Part shown: positions 26,683 to 35,662 of the stretch, piece by piece
Layout of the letters: every line of letters starts with the position of its first letter
How positions within the stretch are numbered: position 1 is the first letter of the stretch
Origin: JANRJY01 sp033763735
GTDB taxonomy: Bacteria; Bacteroidota; Bacteroidia; Cytophagales; UBA9547
Length of the DNA: 64,000 nucleotides
NCBI GenBank assembly: GCA_033763735.1
Contig: JANRJY010000115.1
Coordinates: 1 to 64,000 of the forward strand
Reading direction: 5' to 3'
Notes under the pieces: generated by a model
Database searches by the model: none
What the model was told of the DNA's origin: nothing
Seen by the model: only the letters and a program-made list of their open reading frames with translations
Program-made: the position numbers and the translations under genes

Positions 26683-28467
26683 TTAAGGTTTTCTAGCCCA
26701 TTTAAAGTTATAATTCAAATAGGTGTGCCGTTCAAGTGACATACACGATAAGGGACGCATTAGCAGCGGATTTAAACCACTGAATCCTTGGTGCTTATAT
26801 AGGAAACCATTTGTTGGTTTATTAAACAAAAAAGACCGCTGTGGCACAAAGGTTGAATCTGCAATAATAAAATTGTCGTCCATGGGTTCACTCAAATAGT
26901 CGGGAGCAGCAGTGCCATCTACTACCATTAAGTAGGGTCCATTGATGAGTGCTCCACGAACATTGGTAGGAAAATTATCAAGTGAGTAAGATTTCTTTTC
27001 AATAGTTACCAATTTTACTTTATGATTAAACAAAATTTGCACTACATCTTTACTTTTTAAATTTGAAGGCAAATAAATATATCCATCTGTTTCTACGGGA
27101 GTGCGTGTAATTCCATTGATAGTCAGAGAAGTACTTACTGCCCATGAAGGTTTTCTGATAGTTACTTTATTAGAATCCGCATTTTTTAAAATCGTCAATT
27201 GAAAATGGGTATTATTTGAAGGTATTTTATGCCATATACATTCAAAGGTGGCATCTTTGTATTCTTTATTGAGGAATAATTGTATTTGTATGGACTTGTC
27301 GATTTTGGTAATAATAGCATTTTGTGCCATTATTAATTGTTGTAATCCATGAAAGGTACAGCACCACCACGATTTTATTTCCTGATTTCCAAGTCTGAAA
27401 CCTTTGTCGCCATCAAATGTGTGGTGTCCAAACTCTCCTGTTTCAAACTGATTGTAGAAAAAATGATTTAAAAGGCAATATTCTGCTTTTTCAAGGTACG
27501 AAATATCATTAGTTGCTTGCCACAATTGGATGCTTAATGCAAAAAAATCGGCTTCTGAGCAACCTTCATCGTTTGGTCCATAGGGTGCAGGTTTGGGTCC
27601 AAATATTTCTGCTACCCCACCGGTAATAAGGTAATCATTGGAATTGACTAAACTATCATAGCGGATTTTGGCAAAAGTAAGGTTTGATGAATTTTTAAAA
27701 TATAAGTAATTAAGTATTGCACCTCTCAATGTAAGCATGTAACCGTGCGAATGCTGATTGGCTCTCGGTTCCAGCACCTGTTGTACTTGCTCCGCCAGTT
27801 TTGCATATTTGATGTTTCCGGTAAGTTTAGCGAGTCTTACAAGTCCCTCATTACATTGTGTAAAGCAAATAAATGAATAGGCAGGCAAACCTACAAGGCG
27901 CTTCCGTACTTCTTGTTTTGAACAATTTTCAATGATTTTCACAAGAAAATTGCCCAATTTAATAGCTGCATTCTTTGATTTTTCATCATTGTCGTAGGCT
28001 TCTGCATAATCAATTAAGGCAACTAACATACGTCCGTTACCCCACAACTGAGCCATTTGCCTTGAACCGATTGAGTCCACCTCGTACGATAAATTTGCAT
28101 TTCCTATTCTGCCATCTTTGTTTTGAGATAAAATAATTTTGTTTAATACCGTATGCAAAAGTGAAGGTCTTAATTCCTTTGGGAGTGCACACATTGCTGA
28201 GATATATCTACCTGAGATATCCCCATTAAATTCGTCAAACCTTCTGGGCTCATTTTTGTCGGGGAAGATGTCAGCCAAAATAAATTTCTCATCCATTTTG
28301 GGAGCTTTTCCATACAATATTCTATTGGTCGCTAAAGTTATGCGGTGTTGAATTTCGTCCGAAGCGGATGGCTGTAGCTGACAAAAAGCATTTTGAATAA
28401 AAATTACTAAAGTAAAAAAACAACCCAAAATAGTTGCTGATACATACTTTGAAAAGGATTGAATCAT
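26683..28467 (-). CDS. exported GH127-like (DUF1680) beta-L-arabinofuranosidase-like hydrolase
   Basis: 594 residues with a signal peptide cut after CQ (about 29). The alpha/alpha-barrel metal/nucleophile site known for GH127 enzymes can be placed: DEGCSEADFF (about 299-308) supplies the E-x-C ligand pair and WWCCTFHGLQQL (about 367-378) supplies the adjacent Cys-Cys whose second member pair holds the catalytic cysteine. A C-terminal beta domain follows (about 430-594). GH127 family members release beta-L-arabinofuranose from plant glycoproteins. The enzyme is shorter than characterised GH127s and no PUL partners (SusC/SusD, other CAZymes) are near, so the substrate is uncertain. Confidence 0.7.
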   Translation of the reverse strand: MIQSFSKYVSATILGCFFTLVIFIQNAFCQLQPSASDEIQHRITLATNRILYGKAPKMDEKFILADIFPDKNEPRRFDEFNGDISGRYISAMCALPKELRPSLLHTVLNKIILSQNKDGRIGNANLSYEVDSIGSRQMAQLWGNGRMLVALIDYAEAYDNDEKSKNAAIKLGNFLVKIIENCSKQEVRKRLVGLPAYSFICFTQCNEGLVRLAKLTGNIKYAKLAEQVQQVLEPRANQHSHGYMLTLRGAILNYLYFKNSSNLTFAKIRYDSLVNSNDYLITGGVAEIFGPKPAPYGPNDEGCSEADFFALSIQLWQATNDISYLEKAEYCLLNHFFYNQFETGEFGHHTFDGDKGFRLGNQEIKSWWCCTFHGLQQLIMAQNAIITKIDKSIQIQLFLNKEYKDATFECIWHKIPSNNTHFQLTILKNADSNKVTIRKPSWAVSTSLTINGITRTPVETDGYIYLPSNLKSKDVVQILFNHKVKLVTIEKKSYSLDNFPTNVRGALINGPYLMVVDGTAAPDYLSEPMDDNFIIADSTFVPQRSFLFNKPTNGFLYKHQGFSGLNPLLMRPLSCMSLERHTYLNYNFKWARKP

Positions 28468-28669
28468 TTTACCTGATTTAATTATTTTATTTCGGTTAAA
28501 TATAACTTTTACAAATTATTTTAAGGTTCAATATTATCCATTAATTCTTAAAAAGTATAGTGATTGATGGTAATGAGTATAATCAGATATCCACGATGAT
28601 ACCACAATAGACGTGAAATTAAACATTTTTTTGGGTTGGTATTTTATAATTACGGTACTATATTCTTGC

Positions 28670-28933
28670 TCTGATGTATTTTTTTCTGCCGGTGTGCATG
28701 AGTTGCACAAATATTTTACCACCCTTATCGTGCACAGCTTGCGTTGTTTTTTTCCATCCTTCCACTTGCGCTTGGCTGTATATGCCCTGTATTCTGGAGT
28801 ACCCCAATCCATTGGGCGATGATGAAGTACCTTCGGTAATAATAAGTCCCGCCTCGGCTCTTTGTGCATAATAGGTAGCCATTACATCGTTAGGAATGCT
28901 ACCAATTGCGCGAGAAACATTGAAATTTTTCAT
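28670..28933 (-). pseudogene. remnant of an old-yellow-enzyme/N-ethylmaleimide-reductase-like gene
   Basis: The minus-strand reading from about 28933 contains SRAIGSIPNDVMATYYAQRA and TEGTSSSPNGLGYSRIQGIY, then KKTTQAVHDKGGKIFVQLMH and TGR. This is the N-terminal third (about residues 20-110) of NADH:flavin ene-reductases of the YqjM/NemA group. The true N-terminus (the FMN-binding LxSP/APMTR start) is absent: the frame begins with MKNFNVSRAIG, and the protein stops after TGRKKYIRARI, so the catalytic barrel is missing. A truncated, non-functional remnant is the simplest reading. Confidence 0.75.
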
Positions 28934-29269
28934 TTTTGTTTTTTCACATGTTTCTAAATTTGTAACAAAAAACAATGAATTGATTCACACCTATTCATTT
29001 GTAAATAAATAAGACATTATATATTCATCTCCTACATTTGGAGAATTACAAAATAATTGCAAACCCACCCAAAACTTAATTAGTTTGCATTGAGAAAAAA
29101 GCTTCGTTCAATTAATAAGTGCTGTTAAATAAATTGAAATAATTGAGATTGAAACCGTTCTAATACATTTGAAAAACCAAAATAAGAAAATATAAAATTA
29201 ATAAAGAAATTAGACGCGGAGAGTAAATTTTGATTATTCACTATTTAATGGTCATAAAAATTTTAATTA
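28934..29269. other. intergenic region, no gene seen
   Basis: 336 bases, AT-rich, between the ene-reductase remnant and the CDF transporter. No promoter of the TTTG/TAnnTTTG type and no hairpin were found. Confidence 0.5.
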
Positions 29270-30142
29270 ATGAAAAGCAATGAAGAAACCGCTATAATAA
29301 CTACCTACTTTAGCATCGTAAGTAATACAGCATTGGCTTTGGTAAAAGGAATTTCAGGCTATTTTGGAAATTCGTATGCACTTATAGCAGATGCTATAGA
29401 ATCAACTACTGATATTTTTTCATCACTTTTAGTTCTATTTGGAATTAAATATGCCAACAAACCACCTGACAAAAACCACCCTTATGGTCACGGAAGAGCA
29501 GAGCCATTAGTTACTTTTATGGTAGTAGGTTTTTTGATAACTTCAGCTACTATTATTGCATATGAAAGCATTTTGAACATAGGTACGCCACACGAATTGC
29601 CCAAACCATTTACTTTAATTATATTAGGTGCAATTATTGTTTGGAAAGAAATCTCATACCGAATTGTAATTCACAAGAGCAATCAAACCAAAAGTTCTTC
29701 ACTAAAGGCAGATGCCTGGCACCATAGAAGCGATGCCATTACTTCAATAGCTGCATTTATTGGCATTTCAGTGGCTTTATTTTTTGGAAAAGGATATGAA
29801 TCAGCCGATGATTGGGCGGCACTATTCGCATCCGGTTTTATATTTTACAATAGCTACTTGATATTCCGACCTGCATTAGGCGAAGTTATGGATGAGCACG
29901 TATACGCTGATCTGGAAAATGAAATTAGAGAAATTTCTAAAAATGTTCCAGGTATTAAAGATACTGAAAAATGCTTTATTCGTAAATCAGGTATGAAGTA
30001 TCACGTGGACCTACATGCGCAAGTTGAAGCAAATATAAGCGTAAAAGATGGTCATGAAATTGCGCATCATTTAAAAAATATATTAAGAAGCACGATTCCA
30101 TCATTAGGCCATGTGCTTATACACATAGAGCCATTTCAGTAA
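29270..30142 (+). CDS. cation diffusion facilitator (CDF) metal transporter
   Basis: 290 residues with about six transmembrane segments. The metal sites are recognisable: SYALIADAIESTTD (about 31-44), HPYGHGRAEP (about 65-74) and ADAWHHRSDAITS (about 146-158), and a C-terminal cytoplasmic regulatory domain with HVDLHAQVEANISV and HEIAHHL. CDF proteins export Zn, Fe, Mn or Co by proton exchange; the H-x-x-x-D and D-x-x-x-D patterns suggest Zn or Fe but selectivity cannot be told. It abuts the convergent STAS gene (stop at 30142, other stop at 30143), so the two share their 3' ends. Confidence 0.9.
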   Translation: MKSNEETAIITTYFSIVSNTALALVKGISGYFGNSYALIADAIESTTDIFSSLLVLFGIKYANKPPDKNHPYGHGRAEPLVTFMVVGFLITSATIIAYESILNIGTPHELPKPFTLIILGAIIVWKEISYRIVIHKSNQTKSSSLKADAWHHRSDAITSIAAFIGISVALFFGKGYESADDWAALFASGFIFYNSYLIFRPALGEVMDEHVYADLENEIREISKNVPGIKDTEKCFIRKSGMKYHVDLHAQVEANISVKDGHEIAHHLKNILRSTIPSLGHVLIHIEPFQ

Positions 30143-30520
30143 TTATTCTTTCCCGTTATTCAAATCAGCTTCTATTGCATGTAAAAAAACGCGATCTATA
30201 GATTCTTCTTTAGTAGGCAAAATATTAAGCACTTTATCAAGTTGTGCAATTGTAATGAGTTTTTTTACAGAATCGCTTAAACCGTAAATAACAAAAATAC
30301 CACCTTCACCTTCACAAACTCTGTTGGCAAATAGTATGGAACTCAAACCAGAAGAATCCACATATTTCACCTCTGTAAGATCGAGAATCATGTTTTTAAC
30401 ACCTTCAGCATTTAGGTTTGTAAGTTCCGTTTTCAAAACTGGTGTTTTTAGTGCATCCAATTTATCAACGTGAACTTGAATGAGTGTGTATTGTTCGGTT
30501 TTATCTAATGTAAATTTCAT
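30143..30520 (-). CDS. STAS-domain anti-sigma-factor-antagonist-like protein
   Basis: 125 residues forming a single STAS fold. KNMILDLTEVKYVDSSGLSSIL (about 42-64) holds the D-S-S-G loop; the Ser is the site phosphorylated in SpoIIAA-type antagonists. The protein is a candidate switch in a partner-switching pathway, but no RsbW-like kinase or sigma factor is in the window. It is 22 bases downstream of purC on the same strand, so could be read through from it. Confidence 0.85.
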   Translation of the reverse strand: MKFTLDKTEQYTLIQVHVDKLDALKTPVLKTELTNLNAEGVKNMILDLTEVKYVDSSGLSSILFANRVCEGEGGIFVIYGLSDSVKKLITIAQLDKVLNILPTKEESIDRVFLHAIEADLNNGKE

Positions 30521-30542
30521 ATTCCAAAATTACTAAATAATC

Positions 30543-31478
30543 TTAATTTAATGCTAAAAGTATATTATTTTCTATTCTTTTTTCAATATTTAAGTAGATA
30601 TCTTTCACAAAATTTTCACCCGTAAGTTTTTCGTAAAGCTCTATATATCTTTCAGTTACATTTTCAATAAATTGATCCGGCATTATTGGCACCGTTTGGC
30701 CTTCTTTTCCCATGAAATTATGATCAATTAACCATTGACGCACAAATTCTTTAGACAATTGTTTTTGTGCTTCTCCTGTTTTTTGGCGTTCTTCGTAACC
30801 TTCTTTATGAAAATATCGGGATGAATCCGGAGTGTGAATTTCATCAATCAAATAAATAACGCCATCCTTCTTGCCGAACTCATATTTAGTATCCACCAAT
30901 ATCAGTCCTTGTTTGGAAGCTATTTCTTGACCCCTTTTGTATAATGCCAATGTAAGTCGTTCCAATTCAGTATAGTCTTTCTCCGATACGATTCCTTTTT
31001 TAAGTATTTGCTCTTTGGAAATATCTTCATCATGTCCTTCCGAGGCCTTTGTTGTAGGTGTGATAATTGGAGTAGGGAAAGCATCGCTTTCTTTCAATCC
31101 ATCCGTCATTGGCACACCACAAAGTTCACGTTTGCCTTCTTTATATTGCCTCCATGCATGTCCTGACAAATATCCGCGTACCACCATTTCTACTTTAAAT
31201 GGTTCACAATTATAACCAATAGCCACATTAGGGTCTGGGGAACTGATGAGCCAATTTGGACATATATCTTTTGTTTTTTCCAACATTTGCACGGCCAATT
31301 GATTCAAGACTTGACCTTTGTATGGAATAGGTTTTGGCATTACTACATCAAATGCTGATATGCGATCTGAAGCAACTATAATGAGCTTATCTCCAACCGA
31401 ATACACATCACGTACTTTACCACGATAAAAATTCGTTTGTCCCGGCAAACGAAAATTGGTTTCTTTGAGTCCTGTCAA
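30543..31478 (-). CDS. purC: phosphoribosylaminoimidazole-succinocarboxamide synthase
   Basis: 311 residues. Catalyses ATP-dependent ligation of aspartate to CAIR in purine synthesis. Signature stretches: YRGKVRDVYSVGDKLIIVAS (about 18-37), DRISAFDVVMP, KVEMVVRGYLSGHAWRQYKE (about 95-114) and LVDTKYEFG (about 195). Full length for this family. The nucleotidyltransferase-like gene at 31483 lies 4 bases upstream on the same strand, so purC is probably expressed from an upstream promoter shared with that gene. Confidence 0.97.
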   Translation of the reverse strand: MTGLKETNFRLPGQTNFYRGKVRDVYSVGDKLIIVASDRISAFDVVMPKPIPYKGQVLNQLAVQMLEKTKDICPNWLISSPDPNVAIGYNCEPFKVEMVVRGYLSGHAWRQYKEGKRELCGVPMTDGLKESDAFPTPIITPTTKASEGHDEDISKEQILKKGIVSEKDYTELERLTLALYKRGQEIASKQGLILVDTKYEFGKKDGVIYLIDEIHTPDSSRYFHKEGYEERQKTGEAQKQLSKEFVRQWLIDHNFMGKEGQTVPIMPDQFIENVTERYIELYEKLTGENFVKDIYLNIEKRIENNILLALN

Positions 31479-31482
31479 TCGC

Positions 31483-32103
31483 TTATTTCTTGTTAATTTT
31501 TCTTAATTCTAACACATCAATTTTATCCTTTTCTCTGGTTGTAGCGTTTTTATTGTCTATCAAATCTTCATAAGAAATAAAATTCAGTTCTACATTTTTA
31601 TATTTTGATTTCTGTGCATTTTTCAAACTAAAATCAAAACTTTTTAATCCATCAATCTCTGTTTGAATTTCAATTCTATAAAATCCTTTACTTAAGGTTA
31701 ATATTCCATCAATGGTTCCGGTTTTCTGCATAAAATCCACATTACCTCGTATATTAATTTTCATTGACTCAATTGATTTTACAAGATTTTGAAGATTATC
31801 CCATCCTGGTTTTACCCAAATATCAAAATCACCTGTATTTCTGACATATCCATAATAATTGACAGCGTAACCTCCGATAATCAAATGTGCTACTTTATAT
31901 TCAGTTAATTTTTCAATAAAATCAAAATAAAAATTCTCTTCTGAAGGATTCATAACTCTTGCATTTTTTGAAAAATAAAAGCTGTTTTTTTGAATAAAAG
32001 TTAAATAATCCAGCCTCTCTATTGCTGAAAGATTTCTGTTAAAATCAAGGATTTGCAACTCTGATTCCTGACGGGTAATATTTGAGGCAATAATCATTTT
32101 CAA
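31483..32103 (-). CDS. nucleotidyltransferase with fused small-partner-like N-terminus
   Basis: 206 residues. C-terminal part (about 50-206): HLIIGGYAVNYYGYVRNTGDFDIWV is the G-G-x-A-x-x-x-x-G-x-x-R-x-T-x-D-x-D-x-W motif of AbiEii/DUF6036-like nucleotidyltransferases, with the two Asp at about 90-92. The N-terminal 45 residues (LQILDFNRNLSAIERLDYLTF) are similar in motif to the separate 70-residue protein at 3439-3651. It starts at 32103 or two codons later and ends 4 bases before purC. Function unknown. Confidence 0.7.
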   Translation of the reverse strand: MKMIIASNITRQESELQILDFNRNLSAIERLDYLTFIQKNSFYFSKNARVMNPSEENFYFDFIEKLTEYKVAHLIIGGYAVNYYGYVRNTGDFDIWVKPGWDNLQNLVKSIESMKINIRGNVDFMQKTGTIDGILTLSKGFYRIEIQTEIDGLKSFDFSLKNAQKSKYKNVELNFISYEDLIDNKNATTREKDKIDVLELRKINKK

Positions 32104-32131
32104 ATTTACTATAAATTAAAAAATTAGCCAA

Positions 32132-33637
32132 CTATTTCCTTTTAGGTTTACTTGGTGTGTACTGATATAGTTTTTTTTCTGTTTCTGCACTTTTTTTCTC
32201 TTTCACAGTCAGTTGTTTTTTCTGAAGGGTTTGATTGGTATTTTGACTTGGGTCGTATGGAATAATTTCAGCTGGTTTTACTGTTTTGTTTTTAACCGGA
32301 TCTACTTTTTGTGCCCTGAGTACTTTATCTGCTCTTAATGTTTCTATTCTGATCAATCTGCCTTTTTCATCATAATAATTCCATGGACCGGTTTTATGTC
32401 CCAACACCAAGTTTCCTTCTGACTCAAGTTTACCATTCGGATGATAATTACGACATAGTCCGGAAAGGTCATTATTGCGATATATTTTTTCTGCAATCAG
32501 ATTTCCGGATTTGGAATAAAAAGTACTCAATCCATTCCGATTGCCATTTGCCCATGTTTGCGATTCAATTTTATTGCCTTCTTTATCAAAAAGCAAACGA
32601 ATACCATTCAATTTACTGTCAGCATAATTTTCATGAACGGAATCAATCCCTGCTGTATTATAATATTTCCATAAACCCATTTTATAAGGCCCTTTGAATA
32701 ATTGAATACTATATAATTTTCCGGTTGGGTAATACAATTTCTTTTGTTCGGTTTGCAATAAGTTATCCACTTCGTTTTCTTCCATTTTGTTTCCATTCAA
32801 GTAGTACAAAGTGTAATTACCTGTTTTTGTGCCTTTCAAGTAGTTGAATTCCCCTTTCTTTTCACCGGTTTCGTAGTAGGAAATGGCCTTGCCATCTAAT
32901 TCGCCAATGTTATAATTTGCTTCCAAAGCAAGTTTGCCCGATTCAAAATACGTTTTACAAATTCCATTTCGGACTCCATTTTTATTTTGACCTTCGCTTT
33001 CAAGTGTTTGAGTTTTAAAATAGGTTTTAAAAGGGCCATCCAGTTTACCATCAGCAAAGGTTTCCAATGAGCTTAACCCAATTACATCTTCATAATAATT
33101 CAGTACAGTGCCGTTAGGTTTGTTATTTGCATAATCTGCATCTTGTTTTAATACTCCTGATTCAAAATATGTATAAAGTTTCCCATTAATTTTATCGCTT
33201 TTGAACATGCCTTTGTTTCGCAATTTCCCCGATTGATAGTAGGAATAAAGGGTATCGGATATGGAATCATTTTTGAAGATACCTTTTTGGTAAATGGTTC
33301 CGGTAAAAGAATATATCTCAAATGGTCCTTCTTTCCTTCCTTTTATGTAATTGATTTTGCTTTTGACAACACCATTTTCCCAATATTCAGTGAATGTGCT
33401 ATCTCTTTTTCCTTTAACATATTTGCCAACAAACTCAAAATCGCCTTTCGGATAAAATCGCGCATAGTGGCCATTGAGAACCTTGTCTTTTTTGTTATTG
33501 ACCTGGTATATTTCTTTGATCAAATACTTCTCTTTGTCATAATATGTTTTAATAAGTACCTGCCCAAAGGAAGAATGGGTAACAAAAACATACATTATTA
33601 TCAAAGAATAAAAAAACCTAGAAAGTATCCATTTCAT
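32132..33637 (-). CDS. exported MORN-variant (YwqK-like) repeat protein
   Basis: About 501 residues from ATG 33637 (the earlier in-frame ATGs at 33670 and 33643 add residues before the signal peptide SSFGQ). The body is made of roughly 12 repeats of about 24-25 residues of the MORN-variant kind: YHPNGKLESEGNLVLGHKTG, YFESGKLALEANYNIGELDG, YYETGEKKGEFNYLKGTKTG, each with a [YF]-x-x-x-G-x-L/x and a K-x-G. Such repeats are listed as antitoxin YwqK-type in databases but in Bacteroidota are generally exported of unknown role. The C-terminus is Lys-rich and low in complexity. A 40-base gap precedes pdhB on the same strand. Confidence 0.8.
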   Translation of the reverse strand: MKWILSRFFYSLIIMYVFVTHSSFGQVLIKTYYDKEKYLIKEIYQVNNKKDKVLNGHYARFYPKGDFEFVGKYVKGKRDSTFTEYWENGVVKSKINYIKGRKEGPFEIYSFTGTIYQKGIFKNDSISDTLYSYYQSGKLRNKGMFKSDKINGKLYTYFESGVLKQDADYANNKPNGTVLNYYEDVIGLSSLETFADGKLDGPFKTYFKTQTLESEGQNKNGVRNGICKTYFESGKLALEANYNIGELDGKAISYYETGEKKGEFNYLKGTKTGNYTLYYLNGNKMEENEVDNLLQTEQKKLYYPTGKLYSIQLFKGPYKMGLWKYYNTAGIDSVHENYADSKLNGIRLLFDKEGNKIESQTWANGNRNGLSTFYSKSGNLIAEKIYRNNDLSGLCRNYHPNGKLESEGNLVLGHKTGPWNYYDEKGRLIRIETLRADKVLRAQKVDPVKNKTVKPAEIIPYDPSQNTNQTLQKKQLTVKEKKSAETEKKLYQYTPSKPKRK

Positions 33638-33677
33638 GGGCATAAACGGATAAACGGTTTCTCGTAACACTTATTGC

Positions 33678-34661
33678 TTATGCTTTGTAAAGCACTTGTT
33701 TTACCGCTTTAACTACTTTTGGAGGTGTAGGCAGTATTTCATCGATGAGCGTAGGTGCATATGGCAAAGGAAGATCTTTGCAGGTAACTCTAATTACCGG
33801 GGCATCCAAATAATCAAATGCATATCGTTGTAGGTGATAAGTGATTTCGGTAGCAATGCAACCCAAAGGCCAAGCTTCTTCCACAACAACACATCTGTTG
33901 GTTTTCTTTACGGAATCTACTACCGTTTGATAGTCAATTGGTCTAATTGTGCGTAAATCAATTAATTCGACACTGATTCCATCTTTTTCCAATTCTTCGA
34001 TAGCAGGAAGTACCACTCTTGATATCATTTTGCCAAAACTCACTATGGTTACATCTGAGCCTTCTTTAATGATATTTGCTTTACCAATTGGCAAAGTGTA
34101 TTCGCCATCAGGAACCATGCCTTTGTCGCCATACATTACTTCCGACTCCATAAAAATCACAGGATCATTGTCTCTAATGGAGGTTTTTAAAAGTCCTTTT
34201 GCATCCGCAGGTGTTGCTGGCACTACCACTTTAAGTCCTGGAGTATTGGCAAACCAATTGTCGAAAGCTTGTGAATGTTGAGAGCTTAACATACCTGCAT
34301 TTCCGGTTGGTCCACGAAATACTATAGGAACATTATATTGCCCACCAGTCATGGACATCATTTTAGCAGCACTGTTAATAACCTGATCAATAGCTACTAA
34401 CGAAAAATTAAAAGTCATAAATTCAATGATTGGTCGTAAGCCATTCATTGCTGCACCTACACCTATTCCAGCGAATCCTAATTCCGCTATCGGGGTATCA
34501 ATCACTCTTGAAGGACCAAATTCATCCAACATACCTTGACTTACTTTATAAGCACCATTATACTCTGCTACTTCTTCTCCCATCAAAAAAATAGATTTAT
34601 CCAATCTCATTTCTTCATTCATTGCTTCTCTTAGGGCTTCTCTGAATTGTAATTCTCTCAT
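33678..34661 (-). CDS. pdhB: pyruvate dehydrogenase E1 component, beta subunit
   Basis: 327 residues. E1 alpha/beta heterotetramer decarboxylates pyruvate with thiamine diphosphate. Signature: GEEVAEYNGAYKVSQGML (about 28-45), RVIDTPIAELGFAGIGVGAAMNGLRP (about 52-77), PVIFMESEVMYG (about 170) and ATEITYHLQRYAFDYLDAPV (about 270). 2-Oxoisovalerate dehydrogenase beta is similar, but the motifs VMYG and PIAEL favour pyruvate. A -7 box of type TAATTTTG lies upstream on this strand (34702-34709). pdhA and E2 are not in the window. Confidence 0.9.
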   Translation of the reverse strand: MRELQFREALREAMNEEMRLDKSIFLMGEEVAEYNGAYKVSQGMLDEFGPSRVIDTPIAELGFAGIGVGAAMNGLRPIIEFMTFNFSLVAIDQVINSAAKMMSMTGGQYNVPIVFRGPTGNAGMLSSQHSQAFDNWFANTPGLKVVVPATPADAKGLLKTSIRDNDPVIFMESEVMYGDKGMVPDGEYTLPIGKANIIKEGSDVTIVSFGKMISRVVLPAIEELEKDGISVELIDLRTIRPIDYQTVVDSVKKTNRCVVVEEAWPLGCIATEITYHLQRYAFDYLDAPVIRVTCKDLPLPYAPTLIDEILPTPPKVVKAVKQVLYKA

Positions 34662-34769
34662 TATGATGGTATTAAATAAGTAATTATTGGTACTGTACTC
34701 GCAAAATTATATATACTTGATTGAAAATAAAAGTATTTATTCAAAATGGCCTGTCAATTTTAACTATTA

Positions 34770-34800
34770 TTTGTATTAAATCAAATGAACCTTAATTTTG
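34770..34800 (+). promoter_or_regulatory. promoter of nadC, near-leaderless
   Basis: TTTG (34770-34773), a 19-base spacer, then TAATTTTG (34793-34800): a perfect match to the Bacteroidota TTTG-N19-TAnnTTTG consensus. The ATG of nadC follows 4 bases later (34805), so transcription would start at or within the start codon. Confidence 0.75.
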
Positions 34801-34804
34801 TGAC

Positions 34805-35662
34805 ATGTATCCAGACTATGTAACTGACGCCCGATTGCGAAAAGCCATCAAAGATGCACTCGCAGAAGATATAGGGCCAGGCGATTATACTTCCTTATCT
34901 TCAGTGCCATCAAATGCAGTCCGATCAGCAAAGTTATTATTCAAAGAAGAAGGAATAGCGGCAGGTTTGGAACTTGCGGGCTTCATTTTTAAACAAGTTG
35001 ACAAAACCCTAAAAGTAGAATTTCACAAAATTGATGGAGATGAAGTAAAGAAAGGTGATGTAGGATTCATAGTAACAGGACCGGCTCAATCTATTTTAAG
35101 AGCAGAACGATTGGTGTTGAATTGCATGCAACGTATGTGTGGTATTGCAACTCTTACTCGCGAATATGTACGCCAAATTAGCCATACAAGGGCCAAGTTG
35201 CTCGATACAAGGAAAACTACCCCAAATTTCAGAATATTTGAAAAATGGGCAGTGCGCATAGGTGGCGGACAAAATCATCGGTTTGGATTATATGACATGA
35301 TCCTTTTGAAAGACAATCATATTGACTATGCCGGTGGCGTAAGAAAAGCTATTTTAAATACAGTCAAATATCTTCATGACAATCATTTAGACTTAAAAAT
35401 TGAAATTGAAGTCCGTAACCTGGAGGAGCTAAAACAAGTGATAGATACCGGAAAGGTCAATCGAATACTGTTGGACAATATGTTGTTATCCGTAATGGCT
35501 GAAGCAATAAAAATGGTAAACCGCCAATATGAAACAGAAGCATCGGGCGGTGTAAATATTAACACGATAAAATCAATTGCCGAAACAGGAGTTGATTTTA
35601 TTTCTGTTGGCAAAATAACCCACTCCTTTAAGAGTATGGATATTAGCCTGAAGGCAGTTTAG
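34805..35662 (+). CDS. nadC: nicotinate-nucleotide pyrophosphorylase (carboxylating)
   Basis: 285 residues. QPRTase makes nicotinate mononucleotide from quinolinate and PRPP in NAD synthesis. Diagnostic stretches: DIGPGDYTSL (about 22-31), RAERLVLNCMQRMCGIAT (about 100-117), LLDTRKTTPNFRIFEKWAV (about 137-155), IGGGQNHRFGLYDMILLKDNH (about 157-177) and EIEVRNLEEL. The C-terminal stop overlaps the convergent YdcF gene by 4 bases. Promoter is directly upstream. Confidence 0.96.
   Translation: MYPDYVTDARLRKAIKDALAEDIGPGDYTSLSSVPSNAVRSAKLLFKEEGIAAGLELAGFIFKQVDKTLKVEFHKIDGDEVKKGDVGFIVTGPAQSILRAERLVLNCMQRMCGIATLTREYVRQISHTRAKLLDTRKTTPNFRIFEKWAVRIGGGQNHRFGLYDMILLKDNHIDYAGGVRKAILNTVKYLHDNHLDLKIEIEVRNLEELKQVIDTGKVNRILLDNMLLSVMAEAIKMVNRQYETEASGGVNINTIKSIAETGVDFISVGKITHSFKSMDISLKAV

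Noticed and set aside
28534..28869. 111-residue ORF opposite frame to the ene-reductase remnant
   Set aside because: Shadow of the remnant in another frame; not similar to any domain.
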